From an uncultured Hymenobacter sp. (lineage in GTDB: Bacteria; Bacteroidota; Bacteroidia; Cytophagales; Hymenobacteraceae): DNA of 64,000 nucleotides. Under the pieces are notes generated by a model. That model saw only the letters and a program-made list of their open reading frames with translations. It was not told the origin of the DNA and did not search any database. The position numbers and the translations under genes were made by a program. Where the stretch lies: assembly GCA_913776615.1 (NCBI GenBank), contig CAJYPK010000001.1, positions 62,001 to 126,000 of the forward strand. The letters are read 5' to 3'. How positions within the stretch are numbered: position 1 is the first letter of the stretch; every line of letters starts with the position of its first letter. Shown here one piece after another: positions 1 to 10,232 of this stretch.

Positions 1-244
1 GGCGTACAAGCCGCCGTTTATGATGCACCTGAGCCACGTGAATCCCCACGAGGCCGCCAAGGCGGCCAACGTGCTACGGGCCGGCCACCTGGTACCCATG
101 CACCACGGCACCTTCGACCTCAGCGACGAGCCCGCCTCCGAGCCGTTGCGCCTGCTTACCGAAGTGGCGGCCAGCGGCATGCTGCGCGGCGAGCTGCACG
201 CCCCCGCCGTGGGCGAAATCCTGCGCTGGCCGGCGTGGGAATAG
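1..244 (+). CDS. MBL-fold metal-dependent hydrolase, C-terminal part (5' end outside window)
   Basis: The open frame enters from the left edge (first full codon at base 2) and gives the last 80 residues of a protein. The segment HVNPHEAAKA followed by PMHHGTFDLSDEP resembles the C-terminus of metallo-beta-lactamase-fold hydrolases of the NAPE-PLD/UlaG-like group, where a late His in an H-x-G-T-F context helps build the metal site. The main HxHxDH metal motif would lie upstream of the window, so the substrate cannot be judged. It is followed by a repeat-rich gap and then a symporter gene on the same strand. Family assignment is moderately sure; function is not. Confidence 0.6.
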   Translation, partial: AYKPPFMMHLSHVNPHEAAKAANVLRAGHLVPMHHGTFDLSDEPASEPLRLLTEVAASGMLRGELHAPAVGEILRWPAWE

Positions 245-403
245 GTGAAATGGTGAGCTGGTGAAATAGTGAGTACGCAGTAATGAGTGCCGCACTAGCG
301 AGTAGTGAGCGGGCGGGCGGGTAACTTTGCAGATTGCCAGAAGTGCGTACTGGTTGCGCCGCAGTTTACAACTCACCATTTCGCCAGCTCACCATCTCAC
401 CGC
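243..403. repeat. GGTGAAATGGTGAG-type imperfect inverted repeat
   Basis: The left part carries variants of GGTGAAATGGTGAGCTGG; the right part (about 370-400) carries the complement, CTCACCATTTCGCCAGC. The same motif family recurs at 47665-47850, so it is a dispersed intergenic repeat rather than part of either gene. Confidence 0.6.
322..329 (+). promoter_or_regulatory. Possible Bacteroidota -7 box TAACTTTG
   Basis: TAACTTTG matches the Bacteroidota -7 consensus TAnnTTTG and lies 74 nt before the symporter ATG. No clear TTTG is seen about 20 nt upstream, so this is a half-match inside a repeat. Confidence 0.35.
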
Positions 404-1906
404 ATGTCCCCTACCCTTATTCTGAGCCTGGTTGCGGGCTATTTTATCGTCCTCATCATCATTGCCCTGCTCACCTCGCGGGGGGCGACGAGTGAGAGCT
501 TTTTCGTGGCCAACCGCAATGCGCCGTGGTACATGGTAGCGTTTGCCATGATTGGCACCTCGCTGTCGGGCGTCACGTTTATTTCGGTGCCGGGCAACGT
601 GTACGGCAAGAGCTGGAGCTACCTGGCCGTGGCAATGGGCTTCGTGGCGGGCTACCTGGTGATTGGCACGGTGCTGCTGCCGCTCTACTACCGGCTGCGG
701 CTGGTGAGCATCTACTCCTACCTGGAGCAGCGCTTCGGCTACTGGAGCTATAAGACGGGGGCGCTGTTTTTTCTGATTTCGCGCTCGCTGGGCTCGGCCC
801 TGCGGCTGTACCTGGTGGCGGGCGTGTTGCAGCTGGCGGTGTTCGACTCGATGGGCGTGCCGTTTTCGGTTACCGTGATGGTCAGCATCTTCTTCATCTA
901 CCTCTACACGTTTAAGGGGGGGCTCAAGACCATTCTCTGGACCGACACCTTCCAGACGCTGGCCATGCTGAGCTGCGTGGCGCTGAGCATCTACTTCATG
1001 GCCGATGCGCTGAACTACTCGTTCAAGCAGCTCATTACCACGGTGCGCGAAAGCCCGATGTCGCAGGTGTATTTCGACAACTTTCGCGACGACAAGTTTT
1101 TCTGGAAGCAGTTCGCCTCCGGCATGTTCATCACCATCGTGATGACCGGCCTCGACCAGGACCTGATGCAAAAAAACCTGAGCTGCCGCAGCCTCGGCGA
1201 AGCCCAGAAAAACCTGTTTTGGTTTACGCCGGTCATCGTGAGCGTCAACGTGCTGTTCCTGACCCTGGGCGTGCTGCTGTACAAGTACGCCGCCGCCAAG
1301 GGCCTCGACCTGGCGCACATGCCCCAGCTCCTCAACGCCAAGGGCACGCTCGATACCGACAAGGTATTTCCCTTCCTGGCCACCACGCAGTTTTCGCTGG
1401 CGGCGGGCATCATCTTCATCCTGGGCATTATCGCCGTCACCTATGCCTCGGCCGACTCGGCGCTGACCTCGCTCACCACGTCGTTTTGCGTCGATTTTCT
1501 GAACATCAAGCAGTACCCCGAGGCCCGGCAGGCCCGTCTGCGGCAGCTCACGCACCTGGGCTGGTCGGTGGTGCTGATTATCATCATCCTCATCTTCCGG
1601 GCGCTCAACGAGCAGAGCCTCATTGATGCCGTGTACAAGGCGGCCGGCTTCACCTACGGGCCGCTGCTGGGGCTGTTTTCCTTCGGCATTTTCACCACCC
1701 GACGGCTGCGCGACGGGCTGGTGCTACCCACCTGCGTAGCGGGCGTGGCCCTCACCTACCTCATCGTGTCGCACTCGGTGCAGTGGCTGGGGGGCTACAA
1801 GTTCGGCTTCGAAATTCTGCTCCTTAATGGGGCGCTCATCTACCTGGGCTTACTCTTGATTTCGCGGCCCGCCGACCGAACCGAAGCCGCCGCGCATTTG
1901 TCCTAG
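404..1906 (+). CDS. Sodium:solute symporter (SSS family)
   Basis: A 500-residue integral membrane protein with about 13 hydrophobic segments and the SSS pattern: an N-terminal helix (residues 3-20), then FFVANRNAPWYMVAFAMIGTSLSG, where the GTSLSGVTF stretch is the typical helix-1 unwound region. It should couple Na+ entry to uptake of a small solute such as a sugar, amino acid or sialic acid; the sequence does not tell which. The ATG at 404 is chosen because it starts just before the first helix. An in-frame GTG at 305 would add 33 residues encoded by the repeat-like leader and is unlikely. Nothing in the neighbouring genes fixes the substrate. Confidence 0.88.
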   Translation: MSPTLILSLVAGYFIVLIIIALLTSRGATSESFFVANRNAPWYMVAFAMIGTSLSGVTFISVPGNVYGKSWSYLAVAMGFVAGYLVIGTVLLPLYYRLRLVSIYSYLEQRFGYWSYKTGALFFLISRSLGSALRLYLVAGVLQLAVFDSMGVPFSVTVMVSIFFIYLYTFKGGLKTILWTDTFQTLAMLSCVALSIYFMADALNYSFKQLITTVRESPMSQVYFDNFRDDKFFWKQFASGMFITIVMTGLDQDLMQKNLSCRSLGEAQKNLFWFTPVIVSVNVLFLTLGVLLYKYAAAKGLDLAHMPQLLNAKGTLDTDKVFPFLATTQFSLAAGIIFILGIIAVTYASADSALTSLTTSFCVDFLNIKQYPEARQARLRQLTHLGWSVVLIIIILIFRALNEQSLIDAVYKAAGFTYGPLLGLFSFGIFTTRRLRDGLVLPTCVAGVALTYLIVSHSVQWLGGYKFGFEILLLNGALIYLGLLLISRPADRTEAAAHLS

Positions 1907-2019
1907 CCTTCGGTATGTACTTGCTGCCCCGGCCAGCCGGCGAGGCAACCCATCCGGCCAACTCCCCGAGTACTGAGGCAATTACCCCAAGCTCTTCTTT
2001 CTCGCGCTTTTACAAGCCT

Positions 2020-2541
2020 ATGCGTCTTACTCTTCTCGCCCTTGCGCTAGCCGCCCCGCTGGCCGCGCTGGCCCAGGCCAAGCCGGCCCCCGCCAAGGCC
2101 GCCCCCACCAAAGCCCCCATCGTGCTCACGCCCGGCAACATGCAGCTGCAAGCCGGCGGCGGGGCCGAAAACCGCCCCGACCGCGCCCCCGAGTTTCCGG
2201 GCGGGGAGGAGGCGATGGGCGAATTTTTCAGCCAAAACGTGCAAATCCCGCCCAAGGCCAAGCAGGCCCGCGTGACCGGCGACGTGCTCGTGACGGCCAC
2301 CGTGGACGTCAACGGCAAGCTCATCAACCCCAAAATCGCCAAGGGCCTCACCCCCGAGTGCAACGCCGAGGCCCTGCGCGTGGTGCAGACGCTGCCGGCC
2401 TGGCAGCCCGCCACCCGGCGCGGCGTGCCGGTGCCCGTGATGGTGCAGGTGCCCGTGCCCTTCGACAACGCGGGCGTCGTCAAATTTGAGAACGACCGCA
2501 AAGTGCCCCGCTCGGCCAAGGACGCGCCGGGCTTGAATTAA
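2020..2541 (+). CDS. TonB C-terminal domain protein, periplasmic
   Basis: A 173-residue protein with a clear signal peptide (MRLTLLALALAAPLAALAQA), an Ala/Pro/Lys linker (residues 20-35) and a TonB C-terminal fold: EFPGGEEAMGEFF, then GDVLVTATVDVNGKLINPKI, then PAWQPATRRGVPVPVMVQVPV. This domain binds TonB boxes in energy transducers. This copy has a cleavable signal peptide instead of a membrane anchor and is short, so it is probably a soluble periplasmic TonB-like protein. The ATG at 2020 is placed at the signal peptide; the in-frame upstream ATG at 1915 would bury it. Confidence 0.8.
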   Translation: MRLTLLALALAAPLAALAQAKPAPAKAAPTKAPIVLTPGNMQLQAGGGAENRPDRAPEFPGGEEAMGEFFSQNVQIPPKAKQARVTGDVLVTATVDVNGKLINPKIAKGLTPECNAEALRVVQTLPAWQPATRRGVPVPVMVQVPVPFDNAGVVKFENDRKVPRSAKDAPGLN

Positions 2542-2577
2542 CTTTTCTTTTTCTCTTTTTTCTGCCCTCTTTCCTTA

Positions 2578-2668
2578 TCTGTCATGCTGAGCTTGCGAAG
2601 CATCTTCTCACGCTTGAACGCGCCATTCAACCCTGACAAGATGCTTCGCAGGCTCAGCATGACGGACG
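2578..2668. repeat. GTCATGCTGAGC-type inverted repeat, copy 1
   Basis: Arms GTCATGCTGAGCTTGCGAAG (left, from 2581) and its near-complement ending at about 2666 enclose about 30 nt. The same family recurs at 14356, 21426 and 53081. It lies just after the TonB-domain gene and could also act as a transcript-end hairpin. Confidence 0.75.
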
Positions 2669-2761
2669 TTTTTGCAGATATGGGTACTAGCGCAAAGTAC
2701 CCGCGCCTTGTCTGCGTCTAGTTAAATAAATGGGCCGGCCCCAGCCAGCCCGAGTTACATT

Positions 2762-4612
<1,851 letters not shown>

Positions 4613-4750
4613 TATCCTCGCAACCGTAGCGAGCTGTGACAGCCTGTTAAATAGCCCGCTACGATTTCAGCCCCCTGCTTACCCCCACCGTTTATCCCCG
4701 CTAACGCTTCGAACCCTGGCCCGGGAAAGCCAGTAGATGAAGAAAGCATG

Positions 4751-4787
4751 AGCCCCGCGCACTGCTAGCACAGGTGCGGGGCTTTTT
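4751..4787 (+). terminator. Rho-independent terminator
   Basis: The stem AGCCCCGC...GCGGGGCT with a loop around CTGCTAGCACAGG is followed by a TTTTT run. It stands between the ABC exporter and the next gene on the same strand. Confidence 0.7.
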
Positions 4788-4813
4788 CGTGCTCACTCAT
4801 CACTGCATTTATC

Positions 4814-7417
4814 ATGACGGAAAGCGAGCGTTTAACTCAACACTACGGCCGGCAAGCCAACTGGCTGCAATGGGGACCCTACCTCTCGGAGCGCCAGTGG
4901 GGCACCGTGCGCGAGGACTACAGCGAAGGCGGCGAAGCCTGGAGCTATCTCTCGCACGAGGCGGCCACCGCCCGCGCCTACCGCTGGGGCGAAGACGGCC
5001 TGGCCGGCATCTCCGACGATACCCAGACGCTGTGCTTCGCCGTAGCCCTCTGGAACGGCCAGGACGACCGCCTGAAGGAGCGCCTCTTCGGCCTCACCAA
5101 CGAGGAAGGCAACCACGGCGAGGACGTGAAGGAATTGTACTATTACCTCGACAACACGCCCACCCACAGCTACCAGAAATTCCTCTACAAGTACCCGCAG
5201 GCGGCCTTTCCCTACCAGGAGCTGCGGGAGAAAAACGCCCGGCGCGAGCCCAGCGAGCCCGAGTTTGAGCTGCTCGACACGGGGCTTTTCAACGACAACC
5301 GCTACTTCGACGTGCTGGCCGAGTACGCCAAGGCCAGCCCCACCGATTTGCTCGTGCGCCTCACGGTGAGCAACCGGGGGCCGGCCCCAGCCACCGTACA
5401 CCTGCTGCCCACGCTGTGGTTTCGCAACCGCTGGAGCTTCGGGGTGGAGGCAGAAAAACCACTTATCAGCCGGGGCGCGACGCAGACGCTGCGGGCCCAC
5501 CACGCCCGGCTGGGCGACTACACGCTTTACTTCGCACCTTCCGACGAGGTATTGCTCACTGCTAATGAGACGGTCACTGAACAAGACGGCGAATTAAAAA
5601 AAGATGCCTTCCACGCGGCAATACTACGGGGCGAGGCCAGCCACCCCAGCCGCTCGGCCGCCACTGGCACTAAGGCCGCGCCGGTATATCGGCTGCACCT
5701 GGCGCCGGGCGAGTCGGCCGAGGTGCGCCTGCGGCTCAGTCAGGACGGGGCGCTGGCCGCGCCGTTGGGCGACGACTTTGCGGCGGTGTTTACCGCCCGG
5801 GAGCGCGAGGCCGACGAGTTTTACGCGCCGCTGGTGGCCGACAACGAGCCGGCCCTGGCGGCCGTGAAGCGCCAGGCCTGGGCCGGCGTACTTTGGAGCA
5901 AGCAATACTATAACTACGACGTGGCCCGCTGGCGGGCGGGCGATCCCGGCCAGCCAGCCCCGCCCGCTGGGCGCGGCGAGGTGCGCAACGGCGACTGGCC
6001 CGATTTTAAGGCCGAGCACATCATTCTGATGCCCGACAAGTGGGAATATCCGTGGTTTGCGGCCTGGGACCTGGTATTCCACTGCGTGGCGCTGGCCCCC
6101 GTGGACCTGACACTGGCCAAGGAGCAGTGCCTGCTGCTGGCCGCCACGCCCCACTTCGCCATGCCCGATGGCCGCATGCCGAGCTACGAATTCGATTTTT
6201 CGAACACCAACCCGCCCGTGCAAGGGCAATCGGCCTGGCTGCTCTACGAGTACGAAAAAAAGGTACTGGGTAAGTGCGACACGGCCTTCCTACGGGCGGC
6301 GCTGGACGCCTTTCTGCCCAACCACGGCTGGTGGATGGAGCGCTTTCACCGCCACCCCGAGGAGAGCTTCAAGGGCAGCTTCCTGGGCTTGGATAATGCC
6401 AGCATGCTCAACCGCGAGGAAGTGCCGGGCGGCGGCTACCTCAAGCAGGTCGATAGCTTGTCGTGGCTGGCGGGCTACACGCTCTACCTCATGCGCGCCG
6501 CGCTGGAGCTCGCCCCCGAGGATGCAGCTTATGAGCAATTGGCCATCAAGCTATTCCGCGATTTTGAAGAAATTGGCGGCGGGCTGGCCGAGCTAGCCGC
6601 CGAGTGGCAAGATGACCCCGAGCTGAGCAAAACCGGCTTTCACTATGACATTCTGGTGGAGCCCGACGGCCGACGCCGCCCGGTAGCCATGCGCTCGATT
6701 CTGGGGCTGGCCCCGCTGTTTGGCAAGCTGGTGCTCAAGCGCCACACGCTGGCCCACGTGCCGGCTTTTGTGGCTGCAGTGGACAATCACCTCACCAGCG
6801 TGTGGGCCGCCCCGCGCTACCCCACCGTCTCGGCGTCGGAAGACGGCGAGCGCTGGCTGTTCAGCCTCATGCCCCGCCAGAAGCTGGAGCAGGTCATGCC
6901 TTATTTGTTCGGCGAAGATGAGATGCTGGGGGCCAGCGGTATCCGCTCGCTTTCGAAGGCCCACCAGGCCCAGCCCGCCCGCATGGAAGTGGCCGGCGAA
7001 ACCCACGAAGCCACCTACACCCCCGGCGAGTCGGACACCAACGTGATGGGTGGCAACTCCAACTGGCGCGGCCCCGTGTGGCTGCCGCTCAACTTCGTGC
7101 TACTGCTGTCGCTGCGGCGGCTTAGCCAGTTTTACGGCGAGGGCACGGCCACCGTGGAGCTGCCCAGCGGCTCGGGCCGCCGCATCACGCTGGCCACCGC
7201 CGTGCAGGAATTGGCCCGGCGCATGCAGTCGCCCTTCCTGCCCGACGCCCAGGGTCGTCGCCCGCTGCACGGCGACGATGCGCGCTACGCCACCGACCCG
7301 CATTTCCGCGACTTGCTGCTCTTCTACGAGTACTTCGACGGCGACACCGGCCGCGGCTGCGGCGCCAGCCACCAGACTGGCTGGACGGCCCTGGTGACGC
7401 TGCTCGATAAGCTGTAG
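4814..7417 (+). CDS. GH63/MGH1-like (alpha/alpha)6 glycoside hydrolase
   Basis: An 867-residue protein without a signal peptide, hence cytoplasmic. The N-terminus (ERLTQHYGRQANWLQWGPYL, then QWGTVREDYS) and later segments (KWEYPWFAAWDLVFHC, QPPVQ-like NTNPPVQGQSAWLLYEYE, MGGNSNWRGPVWLP) match the MGH1-like branch of family GH63, which includes alpha-glucosidases and mannosylglycerate/glucosylglycerate hydrolases. The catalytic domain is about residues 350-867. In this fold the acids usually sit in the W-D and W-R-G-P-(V/I)-W regions. It probably cleaves a small alpha-glucoside or compatible solute. Next comes a Gfo/Idh/MocA oxidoreductase gene on the same strand, separated by a REP-like hairpin pair. 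Confidence 0.8.
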   Translation: MTESERLTQHYGRQANWLQWGPYLSERQWGTVREDYSEGGEAWSYLSHEAATARAYRWGEDGLAGISDDTQTLCFAVALWNGQDDRLKERLFGLTNEEGNHGEDVKELYYYLDNTPTHSYQKFLYKYPQAAFPYQELREKNARREPSEPEFELLDTGLFNDNRYFDVLAEYAKASPTDLLVRLTVSNRGPAPATVHLLPTLWFRNRWSFGVEAEKPLISRGATQTLRAHHARLGDYTLYFAPSDEVLLTANETVTEQDGELKKDAFHAAILRGEASHPSRSAATGTKAAPVYRLHLAPGESAEVRLRLSQDGALAAPLGDDFAAVFTAREREADEFYAPLVADNEPALAAVKRQAWAGVLWSKQYYNYDVARWRAGDPGQPAPPAGRGEVRNGDWPDFKAEHIILMPDKWEYPWFAAWDLVFHCVALAPVDLTLAKEQCLLLAATPHFAMPDGRMPSYEFDFSNTNPPVQGQSAWLLYEYEKKVLGKCDTAFLRAALDAFLPNHGWWMERFHRHPEESFKGSFLGLDNASMLNREEVPGGGYLKQVDSLSWLAGYTLYLMRAALELAPEDAAYEQLAIKLFRDFEEIGGGLAELAAEWQDDPELSKTGFHYDILVEPDGRRRPVAMRSILGLAPLFGKLVLKRHTLAHVPAFVAAVDNHLTSVWAAPRYPTVSASEDGERWLFSLMPRQKLEQVMPYLFGEDEMLGASGIRSLSKAHQAQPARMEVAGETHEATYTPGESDTNVMGGNSNWRGPVWLPLNFVLLLSLRRLSQFYGEGTATVELPSGSGRRITLATAVQELARRMQSPFLPDAQGRRPLHGDDARYATDPHFRDLLLFYEYFDGDTGRGCGASHQTGWTALVTLLDKL

Positions 7418-7420
7418 CTC

Positions 7421-7500
7421 TGTAGGGTAAGCTTTAGCTTGCCCGGCGTCCGGCGAGCTTACGACCACCTGACGCCGGGCAAGCTAAAGCTTACCCTACA
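7421..7500. repeat. REP-like paired hairpins, GTAG variant
   Basis: Two short palindromes (GGTAAGCTTTAGCTTGCC and its inverse) face each other; the outer arms TGTAGGGTAAGCTTTAGCTT and their complement are fully paired. Each palindrome is preceded on its own strand by GTAG, the tetranucleotide typical of REP elements. The architecture is that of the RAYT-flanking repeats at 17718 and 18399, with a different stem. Confidence 0.7.
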
Positions 7501-7531
7501 CCCTAAGCCCTCCTCTTTTCACTGTTCTACC

Positions 7532-8965
7532 ATGTCCATCCCCAACGACCTACTCAACACCGTCCTGCGCCACGCCAGCCAGGAGGTATCGCGCAAGGAA
7601 TTTCTGAGCCTGGCCGGGCGCGGGCTGGCCGCGAGCGTCGCCGTGGGCGCGCTGGCGGGCTGCCAGGATCAGGGCGCGGCCAGCACAGCCGCCACCACGC
7701 CCACCACCGGCACCCCGGCCTCGGAGGTGGATGCCAGTACCACGTTTACCGCGCCGGGCGGACAGCAGGTGCCTTCCTCGGAAGCGGTGTCGCCGCCCGC
7801 CAAAGTGCCCGCCGCGCCCGACAAGCCCATCGAGCTGGAAGCCTGGAAATCGGACGTGGACCCTAAGTCGCCGCCCACGCCCACCCCGCTGCCGCCCGAC
7901 CAGCGCGTGGGCTACGCGCTCGTCGGCCTGGGCCACCTTACCCTCGAAGAGCTGCTACCGGCCTTCGGCGAATGTAAGAAATCGAAGCCGGTGGCCCTCG
8001 TGAGCGGCTCGCCCGAGAAGCTGGCCAAGGTGGCCAAACAGTACGGCATCAAGCCCGCCAGCTGCTACAGCTACGCCGACTACGACAAACTCAAGGACAA
8101 CCCCGAGGTGCAGGCGATTTACATCGTGCTACCCAATTCCATGCACGCCGAATACACCATTCGGGGGGCGCAGGCCGGCAAGCACATTCTCTGCGAAAAG
8201 CCGATGGCCAACTCCGTGGCCGAGTGCGAGGCCATGATTGCCGCCTGCAACAAGGCTGGCAAAAAGCTGATGATTGCCTACCGCATTCAGTACGAGCCCT
8301 ACAACCGCCTGGTGCGCGACATGGTGCGCGACGAGAAGTTTGGCAAGGTTAAGTACCTCCAGGCGCAGAACAGCCAGAGCTCGGCCAACCCCGACCACTG
8401 GCGGCACAAGAAGGCGCTGGCCGGCGGTGGGGCGCTGCCCGACATTGGCCTGTACTGTCTCAACACGGCGCGCTTCCTGCTGGGTACCGAGCCCACCGAG
8501 GTTTTCGGCTATTCCTACAGCTCGCCCGGCAACCCGCTGTTCAAGGAAGTCGAGGAAATGATGTCGTGGCAGATGCGCTTTCCCGGCGGCGTGGTCGTCG
8601 ATAGCATTACCCACTACAACACCCACGACTCGCGCTTCTACCGCGTGAACGCCGAGCGCGGCTGGCTGCACCTCAACAACGGCTACGCCTACCGGGGCCA
8701 GCAGCTGCAAACCTCCCACGCCGAGGGGTCCGCCCGGATGGAAAATCACATCACCATCGGGGCCAAAAACCAGTTTGCCGCCGAGATGGACCACTTTTCG
8801 GCTTGTATTTTAGAAAATAAGAAGCCCCACACTCCTGGCGAAGAAGGTTTGCAAGACCAGCGCATTATGGAAGCCATTTACCAGTCGGCCCGCGCAGGCC
8901 GGCCGGTGAAGCTGCCAGCCGTGGCCGGCACCGACGTGTTTCGCGGCCCCGAGCCTACGGCGTAG
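7532..8965 (+). CDS. Gfo/Idh/MocA oxidoreductase, exported (Tat-type)
   Basis: A 477-residue NAD(P)-dependent sugar oxidoreductase. The N-terminus contains a Tat-like sequence (SRKEFLSLAGRG, Arg-Lys instead of Arg-Arg) ending in ALAGC, which would also serve as a lipobox. A Thr/Pro-rich linker follows to about residue 115. The Rossmann domain then starts with YALVGLGHLTLEELL; LCEKPMANS carries the family E-K-P lysine, and GGGALPDIGLYCLN marks the substrate domain. Glucose-fructose oxidoreductase-like periplasmic enzymes have the same build. The ATG at 7532 was chosen because an upstream in-frame start at 7439 lies in the hairpin repeat. Confidence 0.82.
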   Translation: MSIPNDLLNTVLRHASQEVSRKEFLSLAGRGLAASVAVGALAGCQDQGAASTAATTPTTGTPASEVDASTTFTAPGGQQVPSSEAVSPPAKVPAAPDKPIELEAWKSDVDPKSPPTPTPLPPDQRVGYALVGLGHLTLEELLPAFGECKKSKPVALVSGSPEKLAKVAKQYGIKPASCYSYADYDKLKDNPEVQAIYIVLPNSMHAEYTIRGAQAGKHILCEKPMANSVAECEAMIAACNKAGKKLMIAYRIQYEPYNRLVRDMVRDEKFGKVKYLQAQNSQSSANPDHWRHKKALAGGGALPDIGLYCLNTARFLLGTEPTEVFGYSYSSPGNPLFKEVEEMMSWQMRFPGGVVVDSITHYNTHDSRFYRVNAERGWLHLNNGYAYRGQQLQTSHAEGSARMENHITIGAKNQFAAEMDHFSACILENKKPHTPGEEGLQDQRIMEAIYQSARAGRPVKLPAVAGTDVFRGPEPTA

Positions 8966-9004
8966 ATTATCTGATCAATTGATACTGCATTGGGCAAAGC
9001 ACTG

Positions 9005-9180
9005 GGTTGCTTACCTGCCGGGTGACCTCACCCCCCGGCCCCCTCTCCTTGGGGAGAGGGGGAGTCGAACATTACAATAATTATACTTTAATTAATTCGC
9101 TCTTTACAATAGCGTATGGCTCCCCCTCTCCCCAAGGAGAGGAGGCCGGGGGGTGAGGTCCCCACGGCAGGTAAGCAGCC
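9005..9180. repeat. CTCACCCCCCGGCCCC-type inverted repeat, copy 1
   Basis: The outer arms (GTTGCTTACCTGCCG at 9006 and its complement ending at 9179) enclose inner arms rich in CCCCCTCTCC and GGAGAGGGGG, each able to fold on its own. Related units occur at 37212-37367, 50162-50304 and 56324-56460. Confidence 0.8.
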
Positions 9181-9202
9181 CCTTGCTTTACCCACCGCAG
9201 CC

Positions 9203-9850
9203 CTAACTCTTCGTGCCACACTCGGCGCAAAACTTCTGCTCGGGCTTGAGGCCGGTGCCGCAGTTGGCGCAGAAGCGCTCCTGGGTTTTGGCGGCGGGGT
9301 TGGCGGTGCCGCAGCTGGGGCAGAATTTTTGGTCGGCGGCGAGCTTGCCCTGGCAGCTGGGGCATTGCAGCAGCGCACCCCGGCCGTAAAAGTCGATGTT
9401 CTGGGTGTAGTCAGTAGCCCGGGTTTTGGTGCGAATCTGCTCGCGGGTGGCCTGGGCCTGGAGCGACCGCAACGACTCCTGCTCGTCGGGCGCGCAGGCT
9501 TCGCAGAGGCCGGCGCTGGCGTTCCAGCACACGTCGGGGCACACCCAGTGGCCGCAGTGGGTGCACTGCTTGAAACTCTGCTTGCCCTCGGCCACGGCTT
9601 TTTCGAGGGCTTCGTCGTGGGCCTTGCCGCCTACGGCCCGCTGAATCTGGTAGGTCGCGTTTTCGACTCCGCTCAGCCCACCCAGGAAATTGCTGGCCGC
9701 ACTGAGCAAACTACCCGCGATACCCAGCGCATTGGGCTGGAAGCGCGACATGTAGCCGTTGTGGCACTGGTCGCAGTGAAACTTGAACTGGAAGCCTTTG
9801 TCCGTGGAAAGGTCGTCGTAGTTGGCGACGAATTGAATCATGTTGCTCAT
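9203..9850 (-). CDS. Multi-zinc-ribbon protein
   Basis: A 215-residue protein with Cys pairs forming several zinc ribbons: CDQC near the N-terminus, CTHCGHWVC with later Cys residues in the middle, and three C-terminal ribbons (CPSC...CPSCG, CANCG, CAECGTKS). The centre has a glycine-rich helical stretch (ALGIAGSLLSAASNFLGGLSG) that may be membrane-associating. No enzymatic domain is visible. Zinc ribbons of this kind usually serve protein-protein contacts; a specific role cannot be given. The start is placed at MSNM (9850); an upstream in-frame ATG at 9880 is possible. Confidence 0.6.
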   Translation of the reverse strand: MSNMIQFVANYDDLSTDKGFQFKFHCDQCHNGYMSRFQPNALGIAGSLLSAASNFLGGLSGVENATYQIQRAVGGKAHDEALEKAVAEGKQSFKQCTHCGHWVCPDVCWNASAGLCEACAPDEQESLRSLQAQATREQIRTKTRATDYTQNIDFYGRGALLQCPSCQGKLAADQKFCPSCGTANPAAKTQERFCANCGTGLKPEQKFCAECGTKS

Positions 9851-10232
9851 GATGCAAGCAAGGAAAGAGTTGAGACGCAAATGTAGGCGGGCCGCTGCGG
9901 CTGGCTGTATCGACTGTGCGTCAAATACGCCATAAATAATTTATATAATATTTTAATTACTATGCAGCGTTAGCAAACACGCTACGGCTTAGTTGGTGAA
10001 GAAGAATTCCGTGCTGGCGCGGGGCCATGCCCCGTGCCAGCTACTGGCAGTTCTACGGCCTGCGACGGTAGCAGAGAACACCGGACGAGTACGTGCCGAG
10101 CAACCCGTCCAAGTCCTAAAACCACCCCCAAATCCGGGTTCGTCCGACGTTTAGGGGGAGTGGGATAATATTTTTTCAGTCCGGCAAAGCAGCGGCCAAC
10201 CTTTGGGCAACTCCGCTATTCGCCTTGCCTTC
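9851..10232. other. Intergenic region between divergent genes
   Basis: About 380 nt separate the zinc-ribbon gene (minus) from the receptor gene (plus). It must hold both promoters. The only structure seen is the palindrome at 10014-10040 and an AT-rich tract near 9930-9960. Confidence 0.6.
10014..10040. repeat. TGGCGCGGGGC palindrome, copy 1
   Basis: The 12-nt arms CTGGCGCGGGGC and GCCCCGTGCCAG (one wobble) have a 3-nt loop. A second copy of the same element is at 56496-56520. Confidence 0.6.

Noticed and set aside
305..403. GTG-initiated N-terminal extension of the symporter
   Set aside because: The 33 added residues derive from the GGTGAAATGG repeat, are not hydrophobic and contain the -7 box; the ATG at 404 precedes the first helix.
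389..1555. Long open frame antisense to the sodium symporter
   Set aside because: Composition is His/Arg/Gln-rich without conserved motifs; it is a shadow frame of a high-GC gene. Similar long antisense frames opposite other genes (for example 15952-17529, 38283-40772 and 47784-49991) were dismissed for the same reason.
4660..4685. Near-match to the ECF-type element on the minus strand (GGGGTAA-N15-CGTA)
   Set aside because: The -10 part is CGTA rather than CGTC, and it points into the 3' end of the ABC exporter with no gene downstream on that strand.
4690..4740. TTCGAA-containing stretch resembling a tRNA/tmRNA T-loop
   Set aside because: The flanking bases do not form a 5-bp T-stem or an acceptor stem on either strand.
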